Shown piece by piece: positions 36,692-45,681 of a stretch of 64,000 nt of DNA (its first letter is position 1; every line of letters begins with the position of its first letter). The notes under the pieces are model-generated. The model did not search any database and was not told the DNA's origin. It saw only the letters and a list, made by a program, of their open reading frames with translations. The stretch comes from Acidobacteriota bacterium (GTDB lineage: Bacteria > Acidobacteriota > Vicinamibacteria > Vicinamibacterales > UBA2999): NCBI GenBank assembly GCA_016871195.1, contig VFZN01000013.1, positions 22,288-86,287 of the forward strand. The letters run 5' to 3'. The position numbers and the translations under genes were made by a program.

Positions 36692-37465
36692 TCAGAGCAG
36701 GCCCAGCATGAGCGCGGTGCCCGTCACCAGCAGCAGTGCAGCGACGATGCGCTGTACGCCGGCCATGGTCATGCTGCCGATCCACTTCTGTCCGAACAGG
36801 GCGCCGATGCAGGCGCACACGACCGCCACCTGCACCACCGACCAGTCGATCTGATCGCGCACCTGCACGAGGGCCGACGCATACACCGGCAGCCGCGACA
36901 GATCGATCAGCACACCAATGGCGCTGCCTGTCGCCACATACGCGCGTGGCGCGAGTCCGGCCCTCACAAGGAAAGCCGAGCGCAGCGCGCCTTGCAGGCC
37001 CGAGAGACCGCCAAAGAAGCCGCTCAGCACACCACCCAGCATCAAATAGCGCGGTGCGAACGTCAGCCCGCGCAGCGACGGCCGCAGTTCAATCGCGGCA
37101 AACGCGCACAGCAGCAGTCCGACCACAAGCTTCACGGGGGTGACCTGCGCGACGCGACCTGCCCAGTGCCATTCGGCGAGCACGGCAGCAGTCGACAGTG
37201 ACAGCAGCAGCTCGGCACCGACCACGGCGGCCACCGCGGCAGGCAGGCCGAACCGCAGGAACACACGCCAGTCGATGTGCAGCCCCACCAGCGACAGCTT
37301 GAAGAGACCGTTGAGCACATGCACGAGGCCGGTCAGCGCCACGGCATGTTCCAGGGGCAGGAATGCCCCGAAGGCGGGCAACAGCAGCGTGCCGAGTCCG
37401 AAGCCCGACACAAAGGTCAGCCCCGACGCCAGCAACGCAATCAGCCCGACCAGCAGCAGCGTCAT
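36692..37465 (-). CDS. TauE/SafE family sulfite/anion exporter-like membrane protein
   Basis: Polytopic inner-membrane protein of 257 residues with about eight hydrophobic segments arranged as two repeats. The first has SGFGLGTLLLPAFGAFLPLEHAVALTGLVHVLNGLFK. The second has MLGGVLSGFFGGLSGLQGALRSAFLVRAGL. This repeat pattern is typical of TauE/SafE (DUF81) proteins, which are linked to export of sulfite or sulfoacetate and other anions. The substrate here is unknown. It lies 15 bases after the beta-lactamase gene on the same strand. Confidence 0.88.
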   Translation of the reverse strand: MTLLLVGLIALLASGLTFVSGFGLGTLLLPAFGAFLPLEHAVALTGLVHVLNGLFKLSLVGLHIDWRVFLRFGLPAAVAAVVGAELLLSLSTAAVLAEWHWAGRVAQVTPVKLVVGLLLCAFAAIELRPSLRGLTFAPRYLMLGGVLSGFFGGLSGLQGALRSAFLVRAGLAPRAYVATGSAIGVLIDLSRLPVYASALVQVRDQIDWSVVQVAVVCACIGALFGQKWIGSMTMAGVQRIVAALLLVTGTALMLGLL

Positions 37466-37480
37466 CGGTCAGGGCATCGA

Positions 37481-38359
37481 TCAGCGAACCGCGGGCAGCA
37501 CACCCAGTTCGCGCAGCATCTCTCGCGTCAGCGACAGCCGCACCGGCAGCATGGCATCGTCTGCGACCGGCGGCTGCAGCACCGTGGCAAAGTAGGTCAC
37601 GCGCGTCCCGCGCTCGACCCAGCCCACCCACCAGCCCACCGCGGGCGCCCCCTCCGGCGTGACATAGCCCGTCTTGGCCCGAAGGCGGTACTCGGGGGTC
37701 TCTTCAAGCAGCATGATGTCCTTCACGACGGCCATGGTGCGCGGCTTCAGGGGCAGGTCGTCATGGTAGAGCCGCTCGAGCAGCTGCACCTGTTCGCGTG
37801 GCGTGATGCGCAACGCCCCGGCTCCCAGCCAGAATGCATCGATGGGCATCGAGATCGTCCGGTTGCCATACCCGACCCGGTCGAGATACTGCTGCATCCG
37901 TTCGCGTCCGTTGGCGCGGGCCAGCGCCTGGAAATGCGGCAGCGACGATAGCTGGAACGCGTCGCGCAGCGTGAGGTCGCGGTTGGTTTCCTTCCGCTCG
38001 CGCACGACCCCGTCCCACTTCAGGACCGTATCGGCTGAGGCCACCGTGCCGAGGTCGACCGACATGAGCGCGTTCATGATCTTGAACGTCGAGGCCGGCT
38101 GCAGCGCCGTGTCGACCCGCTCGGCGTGTCCGGCCTGACAGTCGCGCGACGATCCCTCGCACACGAGCATCACGCCGCCCCATCCGGTGCGATCAAGGGC
38201 CGCGCGCATTCCCTGATGCTCACGCACCGCAGCGACCGACTGGCGCGCCGCCTTCACGCGCTCGCGCATCGCGCCGCGCGCCGGAGTGCCCGGCATCACG
38301 CTCACGCTGACGATGAGGGCCGCCGCCGCACCGACCCACCGAACACGACGCATATCCAT
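37481..38359 (-). CDS. Class D (OXA-like) beta-lactamase
   Basis: Periplasmic serine beta-lactamase or a related penicillin-binding enzyme of 292 residues with an N-terminal signal (VRWVGAAAALIVSVSVMPG). The active-site S90-T-F-K93 is followed by S138-S-L140 at the SxV position, YGN at 164-166, FWLGAGALRITPREQVQLL and KTG at 229-231. The class D Lys93 would be carbamylated. The third residue of SxV is Leu instead of Val/Ile, which is unusual. ATG 38359 was chosen; an upstream in-frame extension of 100 codons lies in the barrel gene. No class D regulator is adjacent, and this looks like an intrinsic chromosomal gene. Activity is not shown by sequence. Confidence 0.9.
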   Translation of the reverse strand: MDMRRVRWVGAAAALIVSVSVMPGTPARGAMRERVKAARQSVAAVREHQGMRAALDRTGWGGVMLVCEGSSRDCQAGHAERVDTALQPASTFKIMNALMSVDLGTVASADTVLKWDGVVRERKETNRDLTLRDAFQLSSLPHFQALARANGRERMQQYLDRVGYGNRTISMPIDAFWLGAGALRITPREQVQLLERLYHDDLPLKPRTMAVVKDIMLLEETPEYRLRAKTGYVTPEGAPAVGWWVGWVERGTRVTYFATVLQPPVADDAMLPVRLSLTREMLRELGVLPAVR

Positions 38360-38397
38360 ACTCTGATTCCCACAGCCGGCACGCCGGCGCACGCTGG

Positions 38398-40674
38398 TTA
38401 CTTTTGCAGCAGATACGTCAGCTTCATGACCAGCTGGCGATCTTTCCGCCCGAAGATATCGGCCGGCAGTCCCGTCTGTATCTGATCGGTGTACACGAGA
38501 TACAGGTCGCTGCCGGGGCGATAGATGAAGTTGAAGCGGATGTTCGTCGAGACTTCGCTCGTGCTGGTGTTGTACTGCGTGAGGCTGCGCAGCGTCATGC
38601 GCGGCGAGAACGTATAGTCGACGCGTGCCGAGGCGAGGTTGACGACAAAGTTGCCCCACGGCATCTTCACGTCGTTGCGGTTGTACTGCACCTCGGTCGA
38701 CAGCTGCGACGACAACCGCACACCGGCTGCTGCAGACATGTTGAGGCGCGTGCCGCCGTAGAATTGCACGGGCGACACCGTGAGGCGTTCATACAGCCGC
38801 TTCCCCGGACTCGTGTTGTAGGTGAGAATCACCTCGTTCATGCGGTACTCGCCCGTAGGAATCGTCACATCGGGCCTGATGCGGAACGGCGCATCAAGCA
38901 CATCGACCACCTGCTGGAAAATCACGTTGATGAACGAATCGTCGCGCAGCGTCGTGCCCAGCATGTAGTGCCCCTGCCGGTAGACCATGCGGTTGGTCTG
39001 GTCGGTCATGTAGGTGAACACGTACATCGGCTCGAAGAACTTGACCGGCCCGCGCTTCGGACGCGGCGTCTGGCTCACATAGGCCTTGGTTGTCCGCACG
39101 CCGGTGCGCTGCACGAAACCGGCCTCGGCGTTGAAATTTTCCTGCACGTCGAGATAGTTCACATACAGGTTCCACTTGGGGTCGCGATAGGCAATGCGGC
39201 CGTACATCGCCATGTCGTTGCCGACCTTGCCGGGCGTCTCGGTCTTCGCCAGATACGAGCTCACCTGCAGGCTGCGACCCAGCGCAAAGTTGGCATCGAC
39301 GCCCATGGTCCGGTTGAAGTAGCCGGTGCCCGACTGATCCTTGTTGATGAAGACGGCGCCGACGCGCGACCGCCGCAGAATGTCGCGGCTGTAGCGGCTG
39401 ACGAAAAAATTGTCGCCGGGCCGCCCGAAGGCGCTGTCGGTCTGGATGTTCAGCACCCCGATGTTGTTGCGGCCCGCCTTTCCCGCCAGCCGGGCACCGC
39501 CGATGATGGGCACGGCCTGGCCCGTCGGTGACAGGCCGATGCGCCGGCTGAAGAACAGGTCGGTCTGCACCTGCGTGGTCGTGAACGATGGCCCGGTGCC
39601 CATCGTGAAGAAGTTCGAATTTTCTAAAAAGAAATCTCTTTTCTCAGGAAAAAACAGGCTGAAGCGCGTGAGATTGACCTGCTGATCGTCGACTTCCACC
39701 TGCGCAAAGTCGGTGTTCACCGTGAGGTCGAGGTTGAGGCCCGCCGTCAGCCCATAACGTGCATCGAGGCCGATGTCGCGCACCACCGACGTGGTGTTGA
39801 CCGACGGCGCCGTCGAGATGATGCGCCCGCCGCCCACGGTGAACGGCTTGAGCCGCAGGTCGAGCCCGCGGCTGAGATTGCGCAGGCCATCGAGTTCGCC
39901 CGCCAGACTCACGCGCGTCAGGCTGTAGGCCCGGGGAATAGGCGACCAGTAGGTAATCTCGTTCTTCCGTCGGGTGTGCCGCAGGAGGTTGATCCCCCAC
40001 ACCTGCTCGTCGGCCGGACGGAACCGGACGGTCGTAAAGGGAATCAGCAACTCGGCCGTCCAGCCCTCGTCGGTGATCTTCGCCGCCGAGTCCCACACTC
40101 CGTCCCAGTTGCGGTTGATGGTCGACGTCGCGCCGCGACCGCCGCCCTCGCCTTCGTCGAAGATCTGCTGCTCGAGACGCGCCCCGAGCGGGGTCGTCAC
40201 GAACATGTAGCCATTGCGCGAGTCGTGAAAGGTGTCGAGGATGACCTGAAAGTTGTCTTCGTCAAACAGCCGATCGGCATCGCGCCGCATCTCGGTGGCC
40301 ACGACCGGCACGGCCGACGTGGCCTTGAAGCCGATGTAGAGGTTGCCCTTGTCGTACAGCACCCGCACCTCGGTGCGGTCGGTGGCCGGCTGGCCCGGCG
40401 AGGGCTCCTGCTGCACGAATCCTGTGGCAGGCACGGCCTGCTGCCAGGCATCCTCGTCGAGGATGCCGTCGAGCTTGATCGAACCGTCGGTGCGGCTCGC
40501 CGTGACCCGGCGACGCCCACCCGTCGTGGTCGGCGCGACCGGACTCGCAGGACCCGGGGCAGGCGACTGCGCCTGGGGGGCCGGATGCACATGGGGTTCC
40601 TGGGAGGCACGTGCGGTGGCGGGCAGGCCCAGAAGCACGACCAGAAGGGGACACAACAGACGCAGACGACTCAT
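38398..40674 (-). CDS. CBM9-like/DUF5916 outer-membrane beta-barrel protein
   Basis: Exported protein of 758 residues. A signal peptide (LLCPLLVVLLGLPATARA) is followed by a Pro/Ala linker. A carbohydrate-binding family 9-like domain lies at about 55-230 (IKLDGILDEDAWQQAVP, VRVLYDKGNLYIGFKA). A DUF5916 region with many amphipathic strands follows (NTDFAQVEVDDQQVNLTRFSLFFPEKRDFFLENSNFF), ending in KLTYLLQK, like a barrel C-terminus. The family is abundant in Acidobacteriota and Bacteroidota; its role is not defined and ligand binding is likely. A short AT-rich block with TTA and AGA codons covers the FFPEKRDFFLE motif. It overlaps the acyltransferase gene by 4 bases. Confidence 0.88.
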   Translation of the reverse strand: MSRLRLLCPLLVVLLGLPATARASQEPHVHPAPQAQSPAPGPASPVAPTTTGGRRRVTASRTDGSIKLDGILDEDAWQQAVPATGFVQQEPSPGQPATDRTEVRVLYDKGNLYIGFKATSAVPVVATEMRRDADRLFDEDNFQVILDTFHDSRNGYMFVTTPLGARLEQQIFDEGEGGGRGATSTINRNWDGVWDSAAKITDEGWTAELLIPFTTVRFRPADEQVWGINLLRHTRRKNEITYWSPIPRAYSLTRVSLAGELDGLRNLSRGLDLRLKPFTVGGGRIISTAPSVNTTSVVRDIGLDARYGLTAGLNLDLTVNTDFAQVEVDDQQVNLTRFSLFFPEKRDFFLENSNFFTMGTGPSFTTTQVQTDLFFSRRIGLSPTGQAVPIIGGARLAGKAGRNNIGVLNIQTDSAFGRPGDNFFVSRYSRDILRRSRVGAVFINKDQSGTGYFNRTMGVDANFALGRSLQVSSYLAKTETPGKVGNDMAMYGRIAYRDPKWNLYVNYLDVQENFNAEAGFVQRTGVRTTKAYVSQTPRPKRGPVKFFEPMYVFTYMTDQTNRMVYRQGHYMLGTTLRDDSFINVIFQQVVDVLDAPFRIRPDVTIPTGEYRMNEVILTYNTSPGKRLYERLTVSPVQFYGGTRLNMSAAAGVRLSSQLSTEVQYNRNDVKMPWGNFVVNLASARVDYTFSPRMTLRSLTQYNTSTSEVSTNIRFNFIYRPGSDLYLVYTDQIQTGLPADIFGRKDRQLVMKLTYLLQK

Positions 40675-42851
40675 TGCGATACGGCGGGCATCGTAACACG
40701 CACGGCAGAGTCGAACAGCGGCACCATTCGCAGGGCGGCGTGGTCTGTCAGATGATGGCGGTCACGATAGAGCGGGCGTCCGTGCTCGGCCACCAGACAG
40801 CCCCGCCGCTCGTCGCACCGCAGCGGGGCCGGGTCGAGCAGCGTCACCAGGCCTTCGGCCGCCAGCCGCTGCAGTGCCGCGTCGACCACGGCCTGTGCAT
40901 CGCGGTGGGCCGCGAGCGAGGGACCGTAGACCGGCTGCCCGCGTGCGTCGAGCCCGCGCGCCACATCGCCGCGCAACTGGCGGCCCGGACCCTCAAGGCT
41001 CTGCCCCTGCAGGCCGCCTCCCTGCAGACTCTGCACCGTCGCCTGCTGCGGCACCCGGTCACCCTCGAGCCGGGGCACATCGCGCAGGACGCTGACCCTT
41101 CGTCCCGCCCGCACCAGGGTCTCGACGGTCGTCCGCAGCGCCGCCTCGAACGCCTCGCCCGTGGGAAACGGATCGGGTAGGCCATAGAGCCAGTAGCCGG
41201 CGAGCACCACATGGGGAATGCCGCGGTCGATCACATAGTCGACCGACGCCCGCGTCAGCGCCTCGCACTCGGGCCTCGCCGGCAGCCGCACCCCCAGCAT
41301 CGGCATGCAGCGCGACCGCGCCATCACGAGCGCCGTCACACCTGCCTCGCGCGCCGCCGCGCCAATCGCTCCGATGTACATGCGCGCATGCGAATCGCCC
41401 AGCACGGCCAGCGCGGGCACAGGGGCCGCGGCGGGTGTTGCCGTCGCTTCACGGGGCAACACCGCGCCTGTGGCCGCATCGACCCCGGCCCCGGCGAGGC
41501 AGCCTCCGCCTGTCCGTCGGCTCTCGGCTTCATCGCTCGAGCCCTCGCACCACCAGCCGGGCGTCACCTCGAAGTCGCGGGCCAGCTGCCACAGCGGCTC
41601 GTTCAGCGGCTGCGCCAGTGGAATCGTCCTGGCCACGACACCGCGCACGACCCACCCCGCACCGAACATCGCCACCAGCGCCACCAGCCCCGCACCACAC
41701 ACCCAGCCGGCCGCCCAGCGCCCGCTACGGTCTCGACCTCGACGGAACGGCTGCTCGACCAGGTGCCACGATGCCCACGCCAGCAGGCCCATGACCACCA
41801 GCTGCACGGGCACCGGCACCACCGGCCCTCCGCGCACCGCCCATCCGATGGAGCCCAGCAGCACCTGCACCGGCCAGTGCCACAGATAGAGCGAATACGA
41901 CACGAGGCCCGCCGCCACCAGCGGACGCCACGCCAGCAGCCGCGTGGCCCAGGGCCGGGGCACGCCCTCGGGCACACCGCCCGCCCAGATCAGCAGCGCC
42001 GCGCCCCCGCACGGCACCGCCGCACGCCATCCGGGAAACGGGTCGCTGCCGCTCAGGCCGACGGTCGACACCGCAAGCAGCACCAGCCCCAGCACGCCCG
42101 CGCCCTCACGCACGCGCGACAGCGCCGGCCCCTGCGTGACGAAGCCCGGCAGACGCCCGACCCGCGAGGCCAGCCGCGCGGCCAGACCCGCGCCCGCCGG
42201 TCCCTGCAGCGCCAGCACACCGCCCATCAGCAGCTCCCAGGCCCGCGGCGGCAGCAGATAGAACGCGGCCGAGGCCTCGCTGTGCCGAAGCCACCACTCG
42301 CTCAGGCCCAGTGACGCGGCGGCCAGCATCAGCAGCACACCACGCACCACCCCGAGGCGTGCACCCTGCCACCGTAGCAATGCCCACAGCAGCAGCGGAT
42401 AGGCCACGTAGAACTGCTCTTCCACCACCAGTGACCACGTGTGCAGCAGCGGCTGGTCGGCCAGCTGATGCTGGTTCCAGTAGTCGGTCTGCACGCTGCG
42501 GAAATAGTGATTGGCGTGCAGCGTGGCCACGCCCTCGAGCGCTCGGCCCACATCACCCCAGGCCCCCGGCATCAGCAGCCACGCGCTGGCCACCGCCGTC
42601 GTCAGGGTCACCACCAGCAGCACCGGGACAATGCGCCGGATGCGACGGTCATAGAAACCCGCAAGCGAGAACGTGCCCGCCCCCATGCCGTCCCACAACA
42701 GCCGCGTGATGAGGAATCCGGAAATGACGAAAAAGACGTCGACGCCCGTGAAGCCACCGCCGAACCCGGCCACGCCGGCATGGAAGAGCACCACGGGAAT
42801 GACGGCGAGCGCACGCAGGCCGTCAATGTCAGGGCGATACGGGGCAGACAT
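40671..42851 (-). CDS. OafA-like acyltransferase with C-terminal SGNH domain
   Basis: Inner-membrane acyltransferase family 3 protein (about ten segments, residues 1-400). It starts YRPDIDGLRALAVIPVVLFHAG and includes GFTGVDVFFVISGFLI and HTWSLVVEEQFYVAYPLLLW. A periplasmic SGNH-like domain follows from about residue 475 (ALAVLGDSHARMYIG), with a D-x-x-H-type site RDRHHLTDH near the C-terminus. Such two-domain proteins O-acetylate surface polysaccharides such as LPS O-antigen. The length of 726 residues is normal for the fusion. The natural substrate is probably the local glycan, but that is inferred. Confidence 0.92.
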   Translation of the reverse strand: MSAPYRPDIDGLRALAVIPVVLFHAGVAGFGGGFTGVDVFFVISGFLITRLLWDGMGAGTFSLAGFYDRRIRRIVPVLLVVTLTTAVASAWLLMPGAWGDVGRALEGVATLHANHYFRSVQTDYWNQHQLADQPLLHTWSLVVEEQFYVAYPLLLWALLRWQGARLGVVRGVLLMLAAASLGLSEWWLRHSEASAAFYLLPPRAWELLMGGVLALQGPAGAGLAARLASRVGRLPGFVTQGPALSRVREGAGVLGLVLLAVSTVGLSGSDPFPGWRAAVPCGGAALLIWAGGVPEGVPRPWATRLLAWRPLVAAGLVSYSLYLWHWPVQVLLGSIGWAVRGGPVVPVPVQLVVMGLLAWASWHLVEQPFRRGRDRSGRWAAGWVCGAGLVALVAMFGAGWVVRGVVARTIPLAQPLNEPLWQLARDFEVTPGWWCEGSSDEAESRRTGGGCLAGAGVDAATGAVLPREATATPAAAPVPALAVLGDSHARMYIGAIGAAAREAGVTALVMARSRCMPMLGVRLPARPECEALTRASVDYVIDRGIPHVVLAGYWLYGLPDPFPTGEAFEAALRTTVETLVRAGRRVSVLRDVPRLEGDRVPQQATVQSLQGGGLQGQSLEGPGRQLRGDVARGLDARGQPVYGPSLAAHRDAQAVVDAALQRLAAEGLVTLLDPAPLRCDERRGCLVAEHGRPLYRDRHHLTDHAALRMVPLFDSAVRVTMPAVSQ

Positions 42852-42919
42852 CAGGAAGGAACGACATCCGACTGTAGCACCCGCGCGTGCACGCGGACAG
42901 GATGCCGCTTGTGAGGGGT

Positions 42920-43669
42920 CTACCCGAGCCGGGGCCCCCAGTCGACGTCGACGAAGCAGGGAGTCCTACGAGCGGTTCTGATGTAGTTGGCGAGACTGCC
43001 GAGCGAAAAATAGAAGCCCCGCTCGTTGGCAATGCCGTTCGGGTGGATGACGTCCTCGCGGAAATCCGGACCCGTGCGCAGCGGAGAAGTCGGAAGCGCA
43101 AGCGTGGCGACGGCCGCTGCTGCTGCAAGAGGGATGAGCACACGGCGGTCAGCCGGTGCCCCCGTCAGTCCTGTGTGACGCAAGACCAGCCCCAGGACTA
43201 TCACCGCCAGCAGATACGCCACGCTGATAAAACGACCCTGCATGAAATCGCCAGCGACCGACACGACGTAGATCAGGTGAAGGACCACCCCGAATGCCAG
43301 CGGCCGCTGGGCGCCGCCGGTCCAGAGGGCCAGCAGCGGCACCGTGAGCGTCACGACCATGGTGATGGGGTCGAATCGCAGGGTGTGAGTCAGATACTCG
43401 ATGCCCTGTGCCCACAGTAAGGGCTGGGCAATCCCCGTGTTCAGCTTGGCGTAGGCTGTGTTGGGCAGCGGATCGCCGTAGTACACCCAAGCGAACCCGA
43501 ACCATGCGACCACAGGGACAGACCACGCGACGGCCAGCGTCAGCCACCGCCAGTCCATCACGACATGCCGGTGACGCACGAGCACGGCGAGGAGTCCCGG
43601 CAGGATGAGGGTCACCAGATCGATGCGGCACACCACCAGCAGCGCCGATGCGGCCATCCACCCGACCAT
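42920..43669 (-). CDS. GT-C membrane glycosyltransferase, C-terminal fragment (frameshifted)
   Basis: Carries the C-terminal 249 residues of a polytopic GT-C enzyme related to AftB/ZomB-like proteins. The conserved loop YYGDPLPNTAYAKLNTG is typical. The frame continues the protein of the neighbouring fragment (43612-44166) but is shifted by one base. The upstream part of this frame has a TGA just before the apparent ATG/GTG start, so it is unlikely to be an independent gene. Adding one G to the GGGG run at 43672-43675 joins the two fragments into a single protein of about 415 residues. Confidence 0.75.
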   Translation of the reverse strand: MVGWMAASALLVVCRIDLVTLILPGLLAVLVRHRHVVMDWRWLTLAVAWSVPVVAWFGFAWVYYGDPLPNTAYAKLNTGIAQPLLWAQGIEYLTHTLRFDPITMVVTLTVPLLALWTGGAQRPLAFGVVLHLIYVVSVAGDFMQGRFISVAYLLAVIVLGLVLRHTGLTGAPADRRVLIPLAAAAAVATLALPTSPLRTGPDFREDVIHPNGIANERGFYFSLGSLANYIRTARRTPCFVDVDWGPRLG

Positions 43670-44166
43670 CGCCCCGCTGCGCCGTCAGACCACCACAGGG
43701 GCCAAAACGCCAGCACGAACCCGGCGAGGAGCACATACGAGAGCGGATTCTCGAGGCCGGACGAGGTGAAATCGAAGAACGCACTCGAGGCGACCAACAG
43801 CAGCACCATCAGCATCCACACCAGCCGATGACCGTCAGCCATCCGATGCAGCTGCCACAGCAGGGCCATCGTCAGGGCCCCTGAGGCGATGAGCACCAGT
43901 TCGTATTCGTTGCCGGTCAGCAGGCGGCCGGCAGCCAGCAACCAGAACCACAGCGGACTGGAATACACCTGCACGCGCTCGCCGATGTTCCAGACCGGCC
44001 CATGACCGGCGAAGAGCTGCTCAAGGCTCCTGAAATTGATGCAGGCGTCTTCGGTGACCCACGCGTTCTTGAGGAACACGGCCAGCACCACCAGATACAT
44101 GACGGCGTCGAGGCTCGTGAAGAGGCGTGCACGAAGGTGCGACCGAGGCATTCCGGCAGAAGTCAT
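43612..44166 (-). CDS. GT-C membrane glycosyltransferase, N-terminal fragment (frameshifted)
   Basis: Encodes the first part of the enzyme, 184 residues from ATG 44166. An N-terminal membrane segment (AVMYLVVLAVFLKNAW) is followed by TEDACINFRSLEQLFAGHGPVWNIGERVQVYSSPLWFWLL, the region of the acidic catalytic loop in this GT-C group. After SDGAAG the frame becomes non-homologous (RWSGGWPHRRCWWCAASIW) and stops, while the homologous continuation is in the other frame. A single-base deletion is the simplest explanation; a sequencing error cannot be excluded. It diverges from the hydrolase at 44258. Confidence 0.75.
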   Translation of the reverse strand: MTSAGMPRSHLRARLFTSLDAVMYLVVLAVFLKNAWVTEDACINFRSLEQLFAGHGPVWNIGERVQVYSSPLWFWLLAAGRLLTGNEYELVLIASGALTMALLWQLHRMADGHRLVWMLMVLLLVASSAFFDFTSSGLENPLSYVLLAGFVLAFWPLWWSDGAAGRWSGGWPHRRCWWCAASIW

Positions 44167-44257
44167 GGACAGAGCGTGGGCGGCCGATGCTGGCGTAGTG
44201 TATCGCGACGCAAACTCTTGACGCCCCGCACCGCCGTGCACCACGATCGCAGCACAG

Positions 44258-45043
44258 ATGCGCTTCATCGATCGCGGCCAGGGCAGCCCCGTGCTGCTCA
44301 TCCCAGGAGTGCAGGGCCGCTGGGAGTGGATGGCTGATGCCATCGACGCACTGGCCCGGCATCACCGCGTCCTGTCATACTCACTGGCCGACGAACCGAC
44401 GAGCGGCTTCCCCTGCATCGACGCCGACGGCTTCGACAATTACCTACGACAGACCCGCACCGTGCTCGATACCGCCGGCCTCGACCGCGTCGCCGTGGTC
44501 GGCGTGTCGTTCGGCGGCCTCATCGCCAGTGAACTGGCCGCACGTGACCCGCAGCGAGTCACGCACCTCGTGATCTCGTCGAGCCCACCGCCAGACTGGA
44601 TTCCTCCCGCGCATGTGCAACGAGCCCTGCGCGCCCCTCATCTCATCGGCGCGCTCTTCATGGTGACCTCCCCGTTCCGTCTGCTACCCGAACTGCGCTC
44701 GGCCCTGCCCTCGACACCAGCGCTCGTCAGGTTCATCGCCTCGCACCTCGTCCGCATCGTCAGGGCACCGATGTCGCCGACACGCGCTGCGCAACGGATG
44801 CGCTGGATGCGCGCACACACCTTCGCCGACCAGCGCGCCATCACCGCACCAACGCTGATCGTGACGGGCGATCCGGGGGCCGACCGGGTCGTGCCTGTGG
44901 AAGACACCCGCCGCATCGCCACCCGCATCGCGGGTGCGCGCTGCGAGGTGCTGCCACACACGGGGCATGTCGGCCTGGAAACTCGTCCCGCCGCCTACGC
45001 CGAACTCATTCATCGCTTTCTGAGCGCCACTCCTGCCGCATGA
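44258..45043 (+). CDS. Alpha/beta hydrolase
   Basis: Cytoplasmic alpha/beta-fold hydrolase of 261 residues. The N-terminal oxyanion-loop region is PVLLIPGVQGRWEWM, the nucleophile elbow is GVSFGG, the acid is probably the Asp in VTGDPGADRVV, and the catalytic His lies in HTGHVGLETRP. It starts 91 bases from the divergent GT-C gene. A TTGACG (44218-44223) lies upstream with a poor -10 (CACGAT), and there is no clear ribosome site. The stop overlaps the next hydrolase as ATGA, so they are likely co-transcribed. The substrate is unknown. Confidence 0.85.
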   Translation: MRFIDRGQGSPVLLIPGVQGRWEWMADAIDALARHHRVLSYSLADEPTSGFPCIDADGFDNYLRQTRTVLDTAGLDRVAVVGVSFGGLIASELAARDPQRVTHLVISSSPPPDWIPPAHVQRALRAPHLIGALFMVTSPFRLLPELRSALPSTPALVRFIASHLVRIVRAPMSPTRAAQRMRWMRAHTFADQRAITAPTLIVTGDPGADRVVPVEDTRRIATRIAGARCEVLPHTGHVGLETRPAAYAELIHRFLSATPAA

Positions 45044-45663
45044 CCTCGATCGAACCACGTGAACTGGCAGGCCCTGCGGGCCGGCTCGATCTCAAGATCG
45101 ATCTCCCACCGGATGCGCCATGCGCAGTGGCCGTCATCGCCCATCCGCACACGCAGTACGGGGGCACGCTGCAGACACGACCGGTGGCCTACGTGGCGCG
45201 TGCGCTCACCACCATCGGCGTGGCTGCGGTGCGCTTCAACTTCCGGGGAGCGGGCACCAGTGCGGGTACGTTTGATGAGGGCCGCGGTGAGCAAGACGAC
45301 TTCCGGGCCGTTGTCGACTACGCGGCCGCACGGTGGCCAGGCCTGCCCATCTGGGCCGTGGGCCTGTCGTTCGGGTCGTGGGTGGCACTGACGGCCGGGG
45401 CGACCGATCCGAGAGTGACGCAGCTGGTGGCGATTGCCCCGCCGGTCGACCGCTACGACTATGCCGCGGCTATCGCAGCCGATAAACCGGTGGTCATCAT
45501 TCACGGTGAAGCCGACGAACTGATTCCCGTCAAGCTCGTGCGCCGCTTTTACGGACAGTTGCCCGAGCCGCGTGAACTGCTGGTCATCGAAGACGCCGAC
45601 CACATGTTCGACGGCAAGGTGTCGACCCTGGCTGAGGCGGTCGCCGACGTGCTGGGCGACTGA
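45040..45663 (+). CDS. Alpha/beta hydrolase, YfhR/dienelactone hydrolase-like
   Basis: Small alpha/beta hydrolase of 207 residues. The opening AVIAHPHTQYGGTLQTRPV, the segment VRFNFRGAGTSAG, the nucleophile elbow GLSFGS and IHGEADELIPVKL with a final DADHMF match the compact hydrolase group found beside many envelope genes. Catalytic residues appear intact. ATGA overlap with the upstream hydrolase suggests they act together. Substrate not known. It converges on rmlB with an 18-base gap and no strong terminator. Confidence 0.85.
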   Translation: MTSIEPRELAGPAGRLDLKIDLPPDAPCAVAVIAHPHTQYGGTLQTRPVAYVARALTTIGVAAVRFNFRGAGTSAGTFDEGRGEQDDFRAVVDYAAARWPGLPIWAVGLSFGSWVALTAGATDPRVTQLVAIAPPVDRYDYAAAIAADKPVVIIHGEADELIPVKLVRRFYGQLPEPRELLVIEDADHMFDGKVSTLAEAVADVLGD

Positions 45664-45681
45664 CGCCCGCACACACCGCCA

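Noticed and set aside
35792..37201. 469-codon plus-strand frame
   Set aside because: Antisense to the DUF429 and TauE/SafE genes, low-complexity composition, no start context.
41211..42314. 367-codon plus-strand frame inside the acyltransferase gene
   Set aside because: Arg/His/Pro-rich shadow of a clearly coding OafA-like gene.
43660..43690. Programmed -1 frameshifting in the GT-C gene
   Set aside because: No canonical slippery heptamer or clear downstream pseudoknot was seen; a simple single-base loss fits better.
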